DNA of 64,000 nucleotides from Pyrocephalus nanus (taxonomy: Eukaryota > Chordata > Aves > Passeriformes > Tyrannidae). Where the stretch lies: assembly GCA_038380795.1 (NCBI GenBank), contig CM076275.1:1180501-1244500 (forward strand), written 5' to 3'. The position numbers and the translations under genes are program-made. Below the pieces are notes generated by a model that worked only from the letters and a program-made list of their open reading frames with translations, did no database searches and was not told the DNA's origin. Each line of letters begins with the position of its first letter. Positions within the stretch are counted from its first letter, which is position 1. This document shows positions 1 through 9,647 of the stretch, in pieces.

Positions 1-398
1 GCACTGAGGCTGCCTGTGCAGGGCTCACTTCAATCCAATTTACGGGACTCGGAGCTCTGAGGGCACTGTGGCCATCCCTGCCCAGTTCCCGGCAGTGGTG
101 CAGGAACATTTCCCCTCCTAAGCAGAGCCAGGCAGACAAGCACTCAGGGTGATTATTTTTAGTCTTATTTCTGGTAGGAATCCTGTGAGAGAGACGGAGC
201 ACCCATGTGAGGATCTGGGATAAACCCCCCAACGCAGAGCTACTCGGGTGGAGTCAGCTTTTCCATGGCTATCCACCACTCACCAAGGACTTCAGTAATA
301 TTCCCTGGTACAACATCACTCCAGCCAGGGCAGAGACGCTGCTTTGGCCCTGGCAGGGACCAGCACACGCTTCCAGTGTGTGGCAGGAGCACTGAAGC

Positions 399-486
399 AC
401 CCATGTCCTGGGGCAGCACCCGTGTCCTGGGGCAGCACCCGTGTCCTGGGGCAGCACCCGTGTCCTGGGGCAGCACCCGAGTCCTG
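399..486. repeat. 19-bp minisatellite, about 4.6 copies
   Basis: The unit TGTCCTGGGGCAGCACCCG is repeated almost perfectly. The first copy begins with ATGTCC and the last ends in CGAGTCCTG. The plus strand has a GGGG in every unit. The 19-bp length is not a multiple of three, so the same repeat gives different peptides in each frame and none is a plausible gene. Confidence 0.93.
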
Positions 487-817
487 CTGCCCTGGCCCCC
501 CACCCTTCGGCTCAGGGCTGCATCAGAGCAACAGGGAGAGCCAGGGATCTCGCCAGAGGAGAGGCGGGATCAAGCCCATCCTTGAGGTGTAAAACCACCT
601 CTCCCGGAGCGATCTCTGCCAGAGGTTTCCCGAAGTGCTGCCCTCCGGGGGGATTCAGCTGCTACCACCCGGGAACCACCCCACTGCACCGGGATTCCTC
701 CCGGGGCCGCTCTCCTCCCGTCCTGCCCGAACCAGCTGGATATTCCGGTTTCCATCACTAGATGGTGCAGAGACAGCGCAGCTGGAGCTCCTCCTGCACC
801 ACGGCCCTGCACAGGCA

Positions 818-1233
818 CCCCTCTGCCCTCATCTACCACCCCCCTGCCCTCATCTACCACCCCCCTGCCCCCCTCTGCCCTCATCTACCACCCCTCTGCC
901 CTCATCTACCACCCCTCTGCCCTCATCTACCACCCCTCTGCCCTCATCTACCACCCCTCTGCACCCCCCTGCCCTCACCTACCACCCCCCTGCACCCCTC
1001 TGCCCTCATCTACCACCCCTCTGCACCCCCCTGCCCTCACCTACCACCCTCCTGCACCCCTCTGCCCTCATCTACCACCCCTCTGCCCTCATCTACCACC
1101 CCCCTGCACCCCTCTGCCCTCATCTACCACCCCTCTGCCCTCATCTACCACCCCTCTGCCCTCATCTACCACCCCCCTGCACCCCTCTGCCCTCATCTAC
1201 CACCCCTCTGCTCTCATCTACCACCCCCCATCC
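818..1233. repeat. 21-bp pyrimidine-rich minisatellite, about 415 bp
   Basis: The core unit CCCTCTGCCCTCATCTACCAC is repeated many times, interspersed with units carrying an extra CCCTGCACC block and a few changes such as CTCACCTACCAC. The plus strand is mostly C and T and its complement mostly purine, with regular interruptions. A decayed tail of similar CCCC-rich sequence runs on to about 1310. Because units are in multiples of three, long open frames appear on the plus strand; these are low-complexity artefacts. Confidence 0.95.
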
Positions 1234-1747
1234 CATTTAGCCCCCTGCACCCCCTCATCTCCCCCCCACATCCCATACAGCCCCTGCACCCCAGGCACAC
1301 CCATTTATCACTCTCTCCCCTCCACATCCCACACGTTCCTCTGCACATCATCCCCTCGATGTGCTCCTCTGCACCCCCCGTGCTCCCCCTGATGCTGGGA
1401 ACGCCCTGGGACCCCCAAAAGCTGCCTGGGGAGCCGGGAAACTCCACCCAAGGACAGATTGGACAGCCCCGGGAGGGACAGGGGTGGCCGGTGCTGCCTG
1501 GGGACAGGAGCAGGGTGTGGGTGTCCCCCCAGCCCAGGCCCTCCCCACTGCCCTCCCAGCACAGGGAACTGCTTTGGGGCTACCTCAAAATTCAAAACAC
1601 TGAAATGTCCTGGCAGAGAAGCTGCTCCCGGGCTGGAAGAGCTCTGTGGGTGTTTCCTAGAGAGAAACAGAGAGGCAGAACAACTTGCAGAGAAGTTTCT
1701 TTAAGTTAAGAGCAGTTTTCTGCATTTTACTATGCATGTGGGGAAGA

Positions 1748-1764
1748 TTTTTTTTTTTTTTTTT
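1748..1764. repeat. Poly(T) run, 17 bases
   Basis: Simple T run on the plus strand in the gene-free left flank. It could be the remnant tail of a minus-strand retroposon, but I see no recognisable body next to it. Confidence 0.85.
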
Positions 1765-2132
1765 GCCTAAAGTAATTAAAATAGCCTCTTTCTCATCCAT
1801 GAGAAGGGGAGGAGAGGGAACTTTTCCAAAAAGGCTCTTTCCCTCTACCCCCCTCCTATGGCACAAAGACTTTTATCCTCACAGAAATGGACCAGCTGAG
1901 ATTTTTTAGAGTCCCTGGGGCAGCCAGCCAGTAACAAAAGCAAAGTTAAACAACTCCAAACAAAAGCAGCAGCAGAACGGGGGTGTGGTGGTGGAAATAA
2001 TGCCTGGCTAAGTAGGAAACTTTAATGATGATACATGGAAAAAGTTAAACAATTAGAACTTGAATCAGACTGGCCCAGAGCCCACTTCATTTAGTTAATA
2101 AATGCTGTGCCTCATCACAGAGCTTACACCTC

Positions 2133-2146
2133 TTTTTTTTTTTTTT
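2133..2146. repeat. Poly(T) run, 14 bases
   Basis: Simple T run in the left flank. No retroposon body is recognised beside it. Confidence 0.8.
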
Positions 2147-3334
2147 CTAAAGCAGGGAGGAGGCTCCCAGTGTTGGGCTGGTCACAGTGTCTGTGTGGAC
2201 AGCAGGAGGCCTGGGGGCCCCAGAGCTGCCCAGGTCCCCCTGTGCCCTCAGCCTGGCACCCGGGGACCAGCCCGTGGGGTGAAGCCCCCAGCAGCACTGC
2301 CCAGGGCCCAGGATGGGGGGGGCTGAACCACAGAAACACACCCAGTGTACCTCTGCATTCGAGGGGGAAGGCAAAAACCACTAATTGGAGAGTCACAAGC
2401 ATGGTAATTATTTGAATATGTGCACTAATTAGACGTGGAGTTACACAGACCCACACTATGGAAATCTTTCCTGCCACATGCAGATCCTCAGCAGCTTTGT
2501 CTTTTAAATATTTTAGCCACACACAAGCAGCAATTTCCATATATGAACACTTGCCAAATAAAACCTTTTAGCTTAGTATCTATTGGAGGCACTTACCTCA
2601 CATCCCTTCTGACTTTCCCACACGCCAGTGAATCAAATCTCCATCAGCTATTAAAACCAGACCCTTGTGGATTGAGCCACAGAAGCAAACCCCCCTCTGA
2701 CAGGGCTGCTAACCCCAGCCTGCCCTCTCCTCCTGATCCCCCACACTCCCACTGGGCTTCTGTGCTCCCGGGGTCAGCAACAACCTCTCCTTGGGAAGAG
2801 GGCCTGGCTCCCTCCAGCAGCAGCAGGGCAGCGACATCCCCAGCCCCACAGAGCTGTGGATCCCAGTCTGCTGACAGCCTGGGCCATCAGGCAGGAGAAG
2901 GTTCCCTTGGAGCGTCACTGTGGCTGGGTAAACATTGCCAACCCCCCCAGTTCATGGCTGGTGCAGGGCAGATGGAGGGAAGCTCTGGACCATCAGAGGA
3001 GGAGCTGGGTCACCCTGGGGGAGAGGAGCCAGGCACCAGGGCGTGATCACAGCAGAGATGATGGCCCTTCCCATCTCCATGCCCCTCAGGATGCAGGGTC
3101 CCAGGAAGGTCTCATGAGTTAAAAACACAACCCACTCCCCACCAAAACACAGGCCAAGCTTCAGACAAGCTCTCAGTGCGCTGTGGAAAGCTCAGCTGTC
3201 TCCAAGAGGCTTTTTGAAGTTCATCCCATGTCCTCCTCACCTGGATGATCCCCACGTATAGGAGTCCTGCCCCAGGAGAGACCCACCAGGGACCAGGCAA
3301 GGGCCAAGCTCAGTGATAAACCCAACAATACAGT

Positions 3335-3340
3335 TTTATT
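3335..3340 (-). terminator. PDLIM4: Candidate distal poly(A) signal of PDLIM4
   Basis: TTTATT on the plus strand gives AATAAA in the transcript. It is followed by ACTGTATTGTTGGGTTTAT, a U/GU-rich downstream context. It is the only AATAAA on the gene strand that I found between the stop codon and about 3300. Use of this site would give a 3' UTR of about 2.2 kb. Confidence 0.42.
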
Positions 3341-4415
3341 TTGTATTTCATACAAAATGCACCCTCCCCATGTTTTACAGAGTTAAACAGCATGGCCTGG
3401 TGACACAAAAAGTGACACTCGCTCGTGGCAACTCCTGCAAACCCCACAATAGGATGAGGTGGCCTGAAGCCAGGAACCAATGTGCCCCGGGATGGGGCTG
3501 AATGAGGCAGCTCCAAGCTCCACTGGGTGATCAGGTGAATTGATTACTCCTAAGAAGGGGCATCACAAGATGCCATGTGGAAATGCTGATTTGTGAGAAC
3601 TTGGGGTCAAATTAAAAGGAAAGCCCCACTTCCAGCAGTCCCAGTGCTGTACTGGTATGGCAGCCAAGCAAGACCACCGAGGGTGCCCTGCCAGCAGCCT
3701 GCCCAGCTGGGTGTTTAAAATGAGGGCAATGAACCAATTTATGAACTTGTTGGTGCTCCCTGTGTCAGGGCTGCAGACCCCTGGCACCCCACAGGACACG
3801 GCCACCCTGCAGGTGGAGTCACACGGGGACAGGAGCCACAGGGAGTGACAACAGCACTGCTGGCAGCTGTGACCAACTGCCTGGGACACGGGGACAGGCC
3901 CCTGTGCCATTTGTGTCGTGAGTTTGCCATCACTCAGTCGAGCTGCATTCACTCCTGGGTTTGGGGGAAGCACAAGAGCTTGACCCGTGTGAGGATTGCA
4001 GCTGGGCAGGAGCTGCTGCAGTCCCTGTAAGGCTCTGCATGAGGAGGTCTAAATGCAGCTCAGCAACACCCTAAAATCCCTTCTGAGGTGCAGAACCTGT
4101 AGGAAGAAATTGCCTGCTCAGCTCCAACTGGGATCATGCTCCCAACCCTCCTCCAGTCCCAATTTTCCCAGAAGGGGAAGGGGTGCTTTGCCAATCACCC
4201 CATTTCTTATTTTCCTTTTCCTTGGAAGGAAAGTGGGCACAGACATTGATTTTTCTTCCCCACATCCTCCCTCTCTCAGAGTGAATAGAGAGAGCAGGGA
4301 GGCTGTTGCAAAGCAGAAGTAACCTCGTGGTACCGACCACAGGCTCCCATCACCACACACAGCACCCAGCTGGGGACTAAACTCTCCCTCCTCCAAGCAC
4401 TAACATGAAAAAAAA

Positions 4416-4481
4416 CACATTTCTCTAACAAAGCAACATCTCAAAACCCACATTTGTCTAAAAAAAGCAACATCTCAAGAT
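4416..4481. repeat. Imperfect 33-bp tandem duplication
   Basis: Two adjacent copies begin CACATTT.TCTAA and contain AAAGCAACATCTCAA, differing at a few positions and by one base of length. It lies in the presumed 3' UTR or just past the 3' end of PDLIM4. Confidence 0.75.
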
Positions 4482-5082
4482 CCACAAAAACTTTTCCCCA
4501 TCAAATAAAGTGGATGACGGACTTGACTGAAAGCACAGCCCTGGGATATGGATTTAAATCCAATCCTGCTGCTTTGGGACTCACCCCAGCTCCAGTTACT
4601 CTCTAAGTGCCTGGAGGGATTTCATCACTCTCTCCCTGCTGGGAGGCAGACCCAGATGGCAGCACTCTGAGGAACTAGAAATGAAGGACTACAAAAATAC
4701 AGCAAAAAATGGGAAGAGGCAGAATGGCCAAAGCAAGGGCAGTCCGTGGGCAGGAGTGTGGGAGGTGGGGGTAACCAAAGAACCAAAGGGTGCTCCAGGC
4801 TATTTCTGTGTCCTTTCAAGGTGTGCTTGGGTGATGAGGTGACAGAGCCCAACTGAATTAGGAGTGGAAGAAGGAAGAGAAAAGCCCTGTCCCAGGCTCA
4901 AGTGAGGAGATCTCTTGGGGAGCTCTAATCAGCCTGTCTCAGCCTCACACTGCAGTGCCCTGACCCAGAGGATTTCACTGCAATTAGTGCTTTAAGAGAC
5001 CACCCTTCCTTAGCACAGCTGCTGGGATGGGGCTGAGCTGGGGACCCACTGATACCACATCCTGACTCCCAGAGGGTCAGCT

Positions 5083-5088
5083 TTTAAT
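5083..5088 (-). terminator. PDLIM4: Candidate proximal poly(A) signal of PDLIM4 (ATTAAA variant)
   Basis: TTTAAT on the plus strand gives ATTAAA in the transcript, followed within 30 nt by a GU-rich stretch (GGATGTGGTATCAGTGGG). Use of this site would give a short 3' UTR of about 0.45 kb that includes the long U run at 5217-5239. Confidence 0.3.
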
Positions 5089-5216
5089 CCCTGGGGCAGT
5101 GACAGGGCAGGAGATTAGAGTCAGGATAAAGGAATCAGCTTCTTTTGTTAAAGTGCCTTCTTCTCTTCAAGCTTTTAAAACGTCTTCCTTGCTTTTTAAG
5201 TACAGGGAGGGCATAC

Positions 5217-5239
5217 AAAAAAAAAAAAAAAAAAAAAAA
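5217..5239. repeat. Poly(A) run, 23 bases
   Basis: Uninterrupted A run on the plus strand. In the PDLIM4 transcript it would be a U23 tract about 280 nt after the stop codon, the kind of element bound by U-rich-binding proteins. It may vary in length between individuals. Confidence 0.9.
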
Positions 5240-5521
5240 GGAATACTGGTTTTACATGAAACAGAGTAGAGAATTAATCAATATTTACACAGATCTCGGA
5301 TAAGGTTATGGCACAGACTAATAACCCAACACAGCAACCCAAAAAGCAGAGTGTCAAAAAGAAGGGAAAAACCTGTTCTTATGCTTTCAACACCATCCCC
5401 CGGAGCTCCCCAGTGTAAAGGGTGTTATCTGGGAAAGGCAGTTTAGCTCGGGCTGTGGGAGCCGGGGGATTCCACAGCCGTGGGTGGGCCCGGGCCCGAC
5501 CTCTGCAGAGCCCGGCCAGGC

Positions 5522-5726
5522 TCACACGAGTTCAACTTTAGCGTTGGGATAAACAGCCACCACGTCATAGCCCTCGGGGGGCTTCACCCTCTCCTTGGCG
5601 TGGGTCTCGCAGTACAGCTGCTCCTCGATGAAGAAATACCCCCTCTGCTTCAGGTTGAGGCCGCAGTCGTCGCACATGAAGCACTCGGGGTGGTAGAGCT
5701 TGTCCCGAGCCTTGACGATGGTGCCC
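5522..5726 (-). CDS. PDLIM4: PDLIM4 coding exon 7 (LIM domain and C-terminus)
   Basis: The first base completes Val263, residues 264-330 follow, then a TGA stop. With exon 6 the zinc ligands are Cys255, Cys258, His275, Cys278, Cys281, Cys284, Cys302 and His305: the LIM pattern CX2C-X16-HX2C-X2-CX2C-X17-CX2H, with nothing missing. The segment [20 protein letters not shown] and the end [19 protein letters not shown] match human PDLIM4 almost residue for residue, as I recall it, and differ from the PDLIM1 and PDLIM3 ends. The acceptor is CTCTCTCCCAG, a good pyrimidine tract. The frame is open upstream into intron 6 to about 5950, which is chance. Confidence 0.97.
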
Positions 5727-6538
5727 CTGGGAGAGAGGGCAGAGCTCCGTGAGATGGCACGGGATGACAGCCAGCAGCCTGTCCTGCTGCCCCTGGCACA
5801 GGGGGACACGCAGGGCTGGTGTCGTGGGCTCCCACCCCACACCTCACCCACCCAAAGCTGCCACGCTGCCCCGGGGGGGTTCCCCAGCGTTCCTGCAGGA
5901 AGGGACACCCCTCGTGCTGCAGCACCGCTCCAGGGCTGGCTGCAGAGCACAGCCCTCAGTGCTCAGCCTGGCACTGCAGCTCGGGCACCACAGACCCCCA
6001 GCTCACAGCACCAGCACGGTTACAGGCACTGGCACAGCCCACACTCAGCCTGCAAGGCTGGCATGAGCAGGATGGAAATTACACCAGAACATAAATCACA
6101 GCAGTCATAAATTACAGCAGAACAAAGCAGCAAAATGCCGATATTCTCTGAAATCAGACCCAACATCCTTTTGTCAGAGAGTAACTCTTCAACAAACAAA
6201 CAGAACTAACCCACAACTCTCTTGTACTCGACCCTCAAGGCATTTCTCCCCCTGTAAGGCAGCAAAGTGCCAGCTCCATGGTGCTATTCATAGTCCCTGG
6301 GCAGCTACTATGATAAGCAGGGCAGAAACCACCCCATCAATCACCCCTGTTTTGCTGTGAGATTCCCTTAAAAGGGACAATCCAAACTGTATTCCTCAAT
6401 TCCAGGTTTATATAAGGTTAGAAAAAAAAAAAAAAAACAAAACAAACCAGAAAGGGGTTGAAGGTATTCTGCTATAAATTCTAAGCCGTGTGGCTGGCAG
6501 GACCCACCCCAGCTGTGTCCCCAGGAGGTGGCACTTAC
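5727..6538 (-). other. PDLIM4: PDLIM4 intron 6 (0.8 kb)
   Basis: Phase-2 intron with donor GTAAGT and acceptor CTCCCAG. It contains an A run at about 6421-6437 (U run in the transcript) near the donor side. No other feature seen. Confidence 0.9.
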
Positions 6539-6659
6539 ACGATCCCGTTCCCGCAGCGGGTGCACTCCGGGAGCATCTGCAGCCCGGGCATGGCACCGCC
6601 CAGCTTCGCCACCGGGGGCTTCATGTTCCGGGGGCTGCTCAGTCGGTCGAGTTTTTCAC
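6539..6659 (-). CDS. PDLIM4: PDLIM4 coding exon 6 (start of LIM domain)
   Basis: Two bases complete Gly223, residues 224-262 follow, and two bases of Val263 end the exon. It encodes a short basic and proline-containing stretch (SSPRNMKPPVAKLGG) and then LPECTRCGNGIV, which supplies LIM zinc ligands Cys255 and Cys258. The donor is GTAAGT, the best of the gene. The alternative donor two bases earlier would break the join to exon 7. The acceptor is TTCTTGGCAG; a 27-base T run on the plus strand (A run in the transcript) lies about 75-100 nt upstream of it. The exon is 121 nt, so skipping it shifts the frame and removes the whole LIM domain. Confidence 0.95.
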
Positions 6660-6731
6660 CTGCCAAGAATTATAAACAGACACAGACTGAAAACTCGACC
6701 TCTCGGGGCTTTGGTTTTCATATTTTTCATC

Positions 6732-6762
<31 letters not shown>

Positions 6763-9489
6763 GGGGTCAGATGAGTCACAGGAGAACCTGCAACTTCCTT
6801 GGAAGTTCTGGGACAGCACCAGCTCAGTACCTGGACCTTGTCAAAAGGCAAGGCAGCTGTGATCTAGAACAGGAGGTGAATTTGGGTGTAATATCGTTTA
6901 GTGAGTAAGAAAGGTAAATAGCAAAGAGCTAAGAAAAGCTCCAGGAAGGAGAGGTTCCATCACACCAACATTTCGGGCGCACTTGGTGGATCCACTATCA
7001 GTCAAGGAGACAGAGAGGAAAACCTTTTGGAGAATGAGGCAAATTAAAACAAACAATAATAGAATCACATGCATTTTTCTTCCTAGAGCGCTCATTGAAG
7101 CTCAAATTATCTAAACCAAAATATTGTGATAGAAGATAAGGGGCACTGAGCCTCCTTTCATAGCAAGTTCCAACACAGGAAAGGGAACACTGAAGGTTTT
7201 GTGCATCTGAACAGCATCACAGCAGAGTTTTCAGTGCTGCAGCCCCTCCCTGCACACCCGAGTCAGCCCTGGGGCAGGGTCCCCCCAGTGCTGAATCCAG
7301 CCAGGCCCCTTGTCAAGTCCTTCCTCTGCCTTGCTGGGAATAAACTGGAACAACTGCTCGAGCTGTTGGCTTCCCCCAGCGTGCTTGGAGCAGACATGCT
7401 CATCTGCCAACATTTAACAGTTAAGCTGTCACTGTCTCCCATAGAGCGTGCTTGGATAAGCTGCTTAAAAAAGGAGAGAAGGGGAGGAAAGAAAAAGGAA
7501 AAGATTTTACAGCAAAATGAACCCTGCAGAGAGGGCTGCTTCCCATCTTCCCAAACGATGGATTGTTTCCTTCTAGTTACCAGCCCACAGTCTCACTGTG
7601 ATTTATGGTCCCCAGCCAGGCAGGGAGGTGCTTTAATTCCACAGCCTCAACCACTGCTGTCCCCGTTGTGGCTGCAGGGTTTGTCCTTCCTGGGCTACAG
7701 ACACTTCCAGAGATAAATGCTGACATCCCTGCAGCCTCCACCTCAGCACAAAGCACTGCTCCCTCAGGGTGTGGGATGGGGCTTCCAGTAGAAACACACT
7801 CCTTTTAGAACAGGTTGTTGTCTGAGACACTCGGCTCCTCAGGAGAGGAGAGCTTGACTTTAAAAGGAGCAGAGCAGGCTCAGGTCAAAATGTATAATTT
7901 TAGGCTTAAGGAAGAAGGAGCAGGGATGGCAGCTGTAAAACAACCCAGCCAGGAACACTCCTGGGGCTTGAGAGCGTGCTGGAACATCAGAGCACTTCAT
8001 GCCAGCAGAGATGCTTTTCACTTAATTTCTCATCCCTTACGAATAAACAGCGTCAGAAGGGCCAAGGCACGAGCGAGGCTGTGCCTGCAGGCACTCACAC
8101 CTCCCCTGCACACAGCTGAGGGCCAGGGAGGGTGGCAGAGCCCCGGGAGGTGCCAGTGGCTGCTCCAGCCTGTCCCAGGCTGGCTGGTACCCGACAGCAG
8201 CTGCTCAGGCTCCAGTGGAACTCGCGGTGCTGCACTGGGGATGGGCTGGGGCCAGCACAGGGCTGGGATGAGCAGGATCTGGTCCAGGACTGGCTGGGGC
8301 AGCCCCAGGGTGTGGGGACTGTCCTGGCACCTCTTTGTCCTCCGTTCTCCCAGCCCACAGCCTTCCCTTTCTCCCCTCCCCTCAGCACTGGGTTGCTGCC
8401 AGCCCAGGGCTGCCGGAGCAGGGGGAGGCAGGAGCAAACCCAGTAAAGCTTCACCTTTGTTCCCTTTCCCTGGCACGGAGAAGGGAAGAAGGCAGCAGCG
8501 TTACTAATTGGGATTAACACAGTCACTTCCCATTTGCTTCTTCCTAATGAGGAGACCTGGGGGAGCAGCAGACTTGTCCTTGCTCGTGGGGAAGGGCTTG
8601 AAGGTCCAACTGGAGTGTGTCTTTAACATCAGTTTTCCTGCCAGTCCAGGGGCTGGAATATTAATATTAAATGTACTGTGATATAAAGATACACCCAGTG
8701 CTTCCAGGGCTGATCCCTCTCATGCTCTGCAGTTATGCCTCAGTCCCACTGAGAAAACCAGGACTGGTGGGAACCCACAGTGCTCAGGAGTTACCTGCAA
8801 TTGTGCTTCTTGTGAAGCAAGAATCAACACCCCCTTAGTCAAAGAACAGACCTCTCCATCACTTTATACACACAAAAACCAAAGTGCAAAAGCCCAACTT
8901 GCTACCTCTCCCAGCTTCATAATGAGATTTGCAGCAGTTGGTATTTTCCCATAAAATCTAAGTTCCTGGATTCACATGATCGGGGTCTGAGGCTCTTGGA
9001 AGGAAGCAGAAAGAAGAGTCTTGCCCTAATGATCGTAAAGCAAAGCCTGGAAGTTTGAACATAAAAGCCCCAATGGACTTAAGGTTGAAAGGCAAATAAA
9101 AAGAAACTGAAATGTATAGTTTGGGGATCTTATTATTTAATGTGTTAACGACAAGGGCAGGAAGCTGTGACAGACCTGAAAAGTGAGCCAAGAGCTCCTG
9201 ATCTCTATCCCTGCCTTGCTGAGGACCATCCCACGTCCTTATGCAAATGCCATTTACTCACCCAGACCAGGCTCTCCGAGGGTGATCTTTCTTACACAAC
9301 CGCTTAAGGCGTCGTGTCTCATAACCCATGGCAGGAAAACAGCTGCCACACTGCTTGCAAACCCAGCTTTCACACGCTGCCCAAGCCAGCCACAAAGTTT
9401 GGTAAGCCTGAGCATGTGAAACCCTGATTTGAAACCTGCCCCCCCAGTGGTTCCCCCCGCACAGGGCACCTGGGTGCCAACCTGCTCAC
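6660..9489 (-). other. PDLIM4: PDLIM4 intron 5 (2.8 kb)
   Basis: Phase-1 intron with donor GTGAGC and acceptor TTGGCAG. It contains the 27-base T run at 6734-6760 close to the acceptor. No transposon fragment or RNA gene recognised. Confidence 0.9.
6734..6760. repeat. Poly(T) run, 27 bases, near the exon 6 acceptor
   Basis: On the gene strand this is an A27 tract ending 74 nt before the exon 6 acceptor. It might be the tail of an old retroposon inserted in gene orientation, though no body is visible upstream of it. It separates a weak pyrimidine tract from the rest of the intron. Confidence 0.9.
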
Positions 9490-9647
9490 CGTTCTCGCCA
9501 GCCTCCAGCATGCCCTGCAAGTACCGGAAGGATCCAGACTGCTTGGGCTCTGAAACGGGCTTTTCATAGTCCTGGAGCATCTTGTAGACATCTGACTCCA
9601 CATCAATCCCGTTCCTGTTCCGTGGGAGAGACTTCACGGGGTCAATG
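9490..9647 (-). CDS. PDLIM4: PDLIM4 coding exon 5 (conserved segment before LIM)
   Basis: One base completes Ser170, residues 171-222 follow, and one base of codon 223 ends the exon. Near residues 184-220 it carries GIDVESDVYKML and then EPKQSGSFRYLQGMLEAGE. The second run is close to invariant between this sequence and human PDLIM4 as I remember it, and related wording occurs in PDLIM1 and PDLIM3, so it is a family signature outside the two named domains. The acceptor is AAAACAG with a poor pyrimidine tract (TTTGCTTTAAAACAG). The donor is AACG|GTGAGC. Phase 1 at the 3' side matches exon 6. Exons 5 and 6 together are 279 nt, so joint skipping would keep the frame but remove the first two zinc ligands of the LIM domain. 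Confidence 0.96.

Larger units (their letters stand above)
1..3334. other. Region downstream of PDLIM4, no gene seen
   Basis: Apart from the 19-bp and 21-bp minisatellites and two T runs I recognise nothing. I looked for the first exon of an SLC22 carnitine/cation transporter, expected next to PDLIM4 by mammalian synteny, and saw no matching reading frame. Open frames over 818-1233 come from repeat units whose length is a multiple of three. Confidence 0.6.
3341..5521 (-). other. Presumed PDLIM4 3' UTR and flank
   Basis: No coding sequence was recognised. The stretch contains a 23-base A run (5217-5239; U in the transcript) and an imperfect 33-bp direct duplication at 4416-4481. Whether all of it is transcribed depends on which poly(A) signal is used. 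Confidence 0.45.

Noticed and set aside
635..1709. Long proline/leucine/histidine-rich open frames of 201 and 315 codons
   Set aside because: They arise from the 21-bp minisatellite, whose length is a multiple of three; no flanking coding character.
1..5000. Exons of SLC22A4/SLC22A5, expected by synteny
   Set aside because: No frame resembles the transporter's first exon or its membrane segments.
5522..5950. 142-codon frame extending exon 7 upstream into intron 6
   Set aside because: The upstream part is intronic; a strong acceptor at 5727 and the LIM continuity with exon 6 define the exon start.
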